Shown in pieces: positions 31,645 to 34,204 of a DNA stretch of 34,204 nucleotides. The DNA is taken from positions 1-34,204 of the forward strand of contig NZ_AHJE01000078.1 of the NCBI RefSeq assembly GCF_000243095.1. Direction: 5' to 3'. This DNA comes from Cupriavidus basilensis OR16. Lineage in GTDB: Bacteria > Pseudomonadota > Gammaproteobacteria > Burkholderiales > Burkholderiaceae. The notes under the pieces are model-generated. The model saw nothing but the letters and a program-made list of their open reading frames with translations, had not been told where the DNA came from and ran no database searches. Within the stretch, counting starts at the first letter, position 1, and each line of letters starts with the position of its first letter. The position numbers and the translations under genes were made by a program.

Positions 31645-32580
31645 TTAATCTGCCAGTGCCGCGCGCGGGTCATGCCTTGCCAGACGCCGCAGCAGGTGGT
31701 CCACCTCGTGCCGTGCCGTCGCCGACATGGCCGCCGCTGGCTTGCGCTGCGCCGCGGAGGTGAGGATTCCGCGCCGCATCATCACGTACTTGCGCGCGGC
31801 CAGGCCGACGCCGGGCTGCTGCTCATACCGCAGCAGCGGAAGGTGGGCGTCGAAGAGGTCGTGCGCGGCCTCGCGCTCGCCCTGGGCCGACAAGCGCACC
31901 ACGTCGCAGAGCATGTCCGGGAAGCAGTAGCCGGTATTGGCGCCATCGGCACCGCGCTCCATTTCATAGTCCAGGAACAGCCCGTTGTTCCCGCACAGGA
32001 TGGAGATGTGCCGCATTGAACCCTCCTTCTCGAAGGCGCGCAGGGCGGAGATCTTTTCCAGGCCGGGCCAGTCTTCGTGCTTCAGCATGACGCACGAGGA
32101 CAACTCGCCGACGATGCGGCGGATCACGCCGGGCGTCATCTGCACCGAGAACGTCAACGGATAGTCCTGCAGCACGAACGGCACGTCGGCGCCGATCGCG
32201 TCCACTGCCTGCTGGTAGTAGCCGACGATCTGGTCGTCGGTGCGCAGCGTGTTGGGCGGCGCGATCATGACGCCGGCCGCACCCAGGTCCATCACCTCGC
32301 GCGTCAGGGCGCGCATACCGGCGAAACCCGGCGCCGAGACGCCGACCACCACCGGTAGCCCGCCTACGCGCCGGATCACGCGGGCCGCCACGTCGATCGA
32401 CTCGGCGTGCTCAAGCTTAGGCGCCTCGCCGAGCTGGCCGAGCACTGTCACACCGGTCGCGCCGCAGCCGAGATAGAAGTCCACCAGACGATCGATCGAG
32501 CTTACGTCGATCGATCCGTCGTCCAGGAATGGCGTGGGCGCAATGGGGAAAACGCCTTTGGCGTCGGCGGTCAACAGCAT
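31645..32580 (-). CDS. DapA-superfamily Schiff-base lyase (second copy)
   Basis: This 311-residue TIM-barrel lyase shows VFPIAPTPFLDDGSID at the start, the GxxGE loop GQLGEAPKL (48-56), Tyr140 in LQDYPLTF and Schiff-base Lys167 in VMLKHEDWPG. It differs strongly from the other copy at 28910-29842 (no KDSSGD, different flanks), so it is not a recent duplicate. Members of this branch are annotated only as dihydrodipicolinate-synthase-like; the substrate is a 2-oxo acid that loses water or splits to pyruvate. It lies between the SDR and RraA genes with short gaps, which indicates one transcription unit and a shared pathway. Confidence 0.88.
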   Translation of the reverse strand: MLLTADAKGVFPIAPTPFLDDGSIDVSSIDRLVDFYLGCGATGVTVLGQLGEAPKLEHAESIDVAARVIRRVGGLPVVVGVSAPGFAGMRALTREVMDLGAAGVMIAPPNTLRTDDQIVGYYQQAVDAIGADVPFVLQDYPLTFSVQMTPGVIRRIVGELSSCVMLKHEDWPGLEKISALRAFEKEGSMRHISILCGNNGLFLDYEMERGADGANTGYCFPDMLCDVVRLSAQGEREAAHDLFDAHLPLLRYEQQPGVGLAARKYVMMRRGILTSAAQRKPAAAMSATARHEVDHLLRRLARHDPRAALAD

Positions 32581-32658
32581 CTTTGGGTCTCCGGCGATGG
32601 CAGGTGTTGGGTCGGGTCGGTCTTGCTGGGGCGCGGGCAGGCAGTCCCGCGCCCGGCC

Positions 32659-33444
32659 TCAGATACTCTGGATGAGGCCACCGTCGATACGGATGGTGGA
32701 GCCGGTAATATAGCCGGCGCGGTCACTGGCCAGGAAGGCCACCGCATCGGCATATTCCTCCGGGCGGCCGTAGCGGCCCACCGCGATGGCGGCGGTACTT
32801 TCGGCCGAGACAGCCTCCACCGGGCGTTGCTCGCGCCCGGCCTTGGCTTCATCCAGGAAGCGGATGCGGTCGGTGGCGATGCGCCCCGGCAGCACGATAT
32901 TGACCGTCACGCCGTCACGGCCGACTTCGCGCGCCAGGGTCTTGGACCAGCCGACCAGGGACAGGCGCAGCGCATTGGAAATGCCCAGGTTCGGGATCGG
33001 TGCGACCACGCCGGACGAGGTGCTGGTGACGATGCGCCCCCAATGCCTGGCCCGCATGCCGGGCAGCACCCGGTCGGTAATCGCGATCACCGACAGCACC
33101 ATGCTTTCGAAGTACTTGCGCCACAGCGCCGTTTCCTGGCCGAACGCGGTGGTAGGCGGCGGGCCGCCGGTATTGTTGACCAGGATATCGACCTGGCCAA
33201 ACTGGGCCTCGATGACGGCAATATGCGTCTCGATCGACGCCAGGTCCGCCAGATCCCAGGCGCGCGCAAGCGCTGTGCCCCCCTTGGCGACGATCATGGC
33301 TGCGGTGCGGCTTGCCGCTTCCTCATTGACGTCTGCGACCACGACCTTCGCACCCTCCGCCGCCAGTGCCATCGCAATGGCGGTACCGAGACCGCCGCCG
33401 CCGCCCAGCACCAGAGCTACCTTGCCCTCGATTCCTAATTGCAT
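32659..33444 (-). CDS. SDR-family protein lacking the usual Tyr-x3-Lys pair
   Basis: This 261-residue SDR has a glycine-rich NAD loop GGGGGLG (14-20), acidic DVN (Asp38, favouring NAD), WDLAD, NNTGG (90-94), Ser143/Ser144 and the closing AGYITGSTIRIDGG. At the catalytic Tyr and Lys positions the alignment PNLGISNALRLSLVGWSKTLA places Ser156 and Arg160. This PNLGxSNALR pattern occurs in a recognised SDR branch, so it is probably natural and not a mutation; the chemistry may differ from standard SDRs. It starts 58 nt after the upstream dehydrogenase relic and lies 78 nt before the DapA-family gene. Confidence 0.87.
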   Translation of the reverse strand: MQLGIEGKVALVLGGGGGLGTAIAMALAAEGAKVVVADVNEEAASRTAAMIVAKGGTALARAWDLADLASIETHIAVIEAQFGQVDILVNNTGGPPPTTAFGQETALWRKYFESMVLSVIAITDRVLPGMRARHWGRIVTSTSSGVVAPIPNLGISNALRLSLVGWSKTLAREVGRDGVTVNIVLPGRIATDRIRFLDEAKAGREQRPVEAVSAESTAAIAVGRYGRPEEYADAVAFLASDRAGYITGSTIRIDGGLIQSI

Positions 33445-33501
33445 GAATACCTCACTTGAAAAACTTGAAACGCTTGGATTGACAATTTACGTTTGCCGCG
33501 C

Positions 33502-34204
33502 TCAGGGTTCCGTCCTGGAGTTGCCCTGCCGCGCGGAGAGCAGACCGGCGCTCACGCCGTGGACCACTGGCGTCAACGCCGCTCCCCCACCCAGCACGGC
33601 TCGCACGTTATCCAGCATCAGCCTCAGCATCACCGCGCGCGTCTCCCGCGTGGCCGAACCCGCGTGCGGAGACAGCAACACGTTCGGCAGCGCGGTCAGC
33701 GGCGAATCGGTCAGCGGCTCGGACTCGAACACATCGAGAGCCGCGCCCCGGATGGTGCCTGTTTTCAGGGCCTCGCATAGTGCCGCCTCGTCGACCACGC
33801 TGCCGCGCGCCATGTTGAGCAGGTAGCCGTTCGGCCCCAGTGCAGCCAGTATCGCGGCGTCGACCAGATGGCGGTTCTGCTCTGTCGCGCGGCAGGTGAG
33901 GACCAGGATGTCTACCGACGCTGCGAGTGCGAGGGGGGTCTCGTAATAGCGGTACGGGCAGGATTGGGCGCTGCGTGCCGGTGTAGGCCAGTTCCACGCC
34001 GAAGGGCGTCAGCCGCTGCGCGATACCCATGCCGATGCGGCCGAGCCCGACAATGCCGACGCGCTTGCCGGCCAGGCTGGTGGTGAGCGGGAATGCGTTC
34101 TCACGCCAACCGCCGCCGCGCACATGGCGGTCGGCAGCGGGAATCTCGCGCACCAGCGCCAGCAACAGGCCGATGCCGAGTTCGCAGACGGCCGCGTCCA
34201 GCAC
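33502..34204 (-). pseudogene. D-2-hydroxyacid dehydrogenase, frameshifted, partial at window edge
   Basis: The gene enters from the right edge with MLDAAVCELGIGLLLALVRE, the NAD-binding part KRVGIVGLGRIGMGIAQRL, and ELAYTGTQRP. One extra base near 33957-33961 (CCCG where CCG is expected) then shifts the frame. The continuing frame gives YRYYETPLALAASVDILVLT, CRATEQNRHLVDAAI, NMARGSVVDEAAL (catalytic Arg), DVFESEPL (Glu) and SPHAGSAT (His), with the stop at 33502. All catalytic residues remain, so a single-base error in the assembly is a real alternative. The family reduces glyoxylate, hydroxypyruvate or other 2-oxo acids. As probable head of the SDR-DapA-RraA array it suggests a 2-hydroxy- or 2-oxo-acid pathway. 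Confidence 0.82.

Noticed and set aside
1..34204. CRISPR arrays, tRNA or rRNA genes, defence islands, biosynthetic clusters
   Set aside because: No regularly spaced repeats, cloverleaf-like sequences, rRNA segments or characteristic defence or NRPS/PKS domains were seen in any frame.

Overview
The window looks like an accessory catabolic region of a high-GC betaproteobacterium of the Burkholderiales (Cupriavidus, Ralstonia, Paraburkholderia or a relative). This is inferred from the GC-rich codon use, two Bug/TctC periplasmic receptors, many divergently placed LysR regulators, and the families of the sugar-acid and aromatic-acid enzymes. No rRNA, tRNA, CRISPR array or phage genes were seen.

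Layout. 1-399: left end of an IS3-family element (orfA and the first codons of orfB). 400-1630: gene-poor scar with a small membrane ORF, an IS630-like scrap and a truncated LysR gene. 1629-2802: VOC protein and fumarylpyruvate-hydrolase-type FAH enzyme. 3196-6511: a frameshifted GhrB-like dehydrogenase, a frameshifted PEBP lipoprotein, an IS6 transposase relic, an intact aldo/keto reductase and the last piece of a multicopper oxidase. 6702-7454: SDR. 7455-7956: no gene, but a nested repeat. 7957-8958: a dead LysR gene joined to an AraC-family tail. 9035-11520: a Bug receptor-galB-galC operon, with a divergent LysR gene at 11630-12553. 12844-19494: a sugar-acid locus with an MFS carrier, an Ldh2-type dehydrogenase, an alpha-ketoglutaric semialdehyde dehydrogenase, a LysR regulator and a divergent XylX-type dehydratase. 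19675-22732: MFS and AcoR-type sigma-54 regulator pseudogenes. 22771-29842: a long minus-strand array (DapA-family enzyme, Bug receptor, UxaA/GarD relic, SMP-30 lactonase with an altered end, hexuronate-type MFS carrier, uronate dehydrogenase relic, TauE/SafE carrier). 29950-30831: LysR. 30883-34204: a second minus-strand array (frameshifted D-2-hydroxyacid dehydrogenase, SDR, DapA-family enzyme, RraA-family enzyme).

How the genes fit together. The 12.8-19.5 kb locus carries the last two steps of a Weimberg-type pentonate route: 2-keto-3-deoxypentonate to 2-oxoglutarate semialdehyde (XylX) and on to 2-oxoglutarate (the aldehyde dehydrogenase). Two copies of the box ATAACC-N5-TTAT suggest one LysR protein controls both halves. 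The 22.8-29.8 kb array carries an oxidative hexuronate set (uronate dehydrogenase, lactonase, aldarate dehydratase, DapA-type enzyme), whose product could feed the same aldehyde dehydrogenase, but at least two of these enzymes are clearly broken. galB and galC are the lower gallate steps and stand here without a ring-cleavage dioxygenase.

About a dozen genes or gene pieces are disrupted by frameshifts, internal deletions or truncation, interleaved with intact ones. That points to ongoing decay of horizontally gathered catabolic DNA. The single-base shifts could also be assembly errors; the internal deletions and the gene chimera could not.
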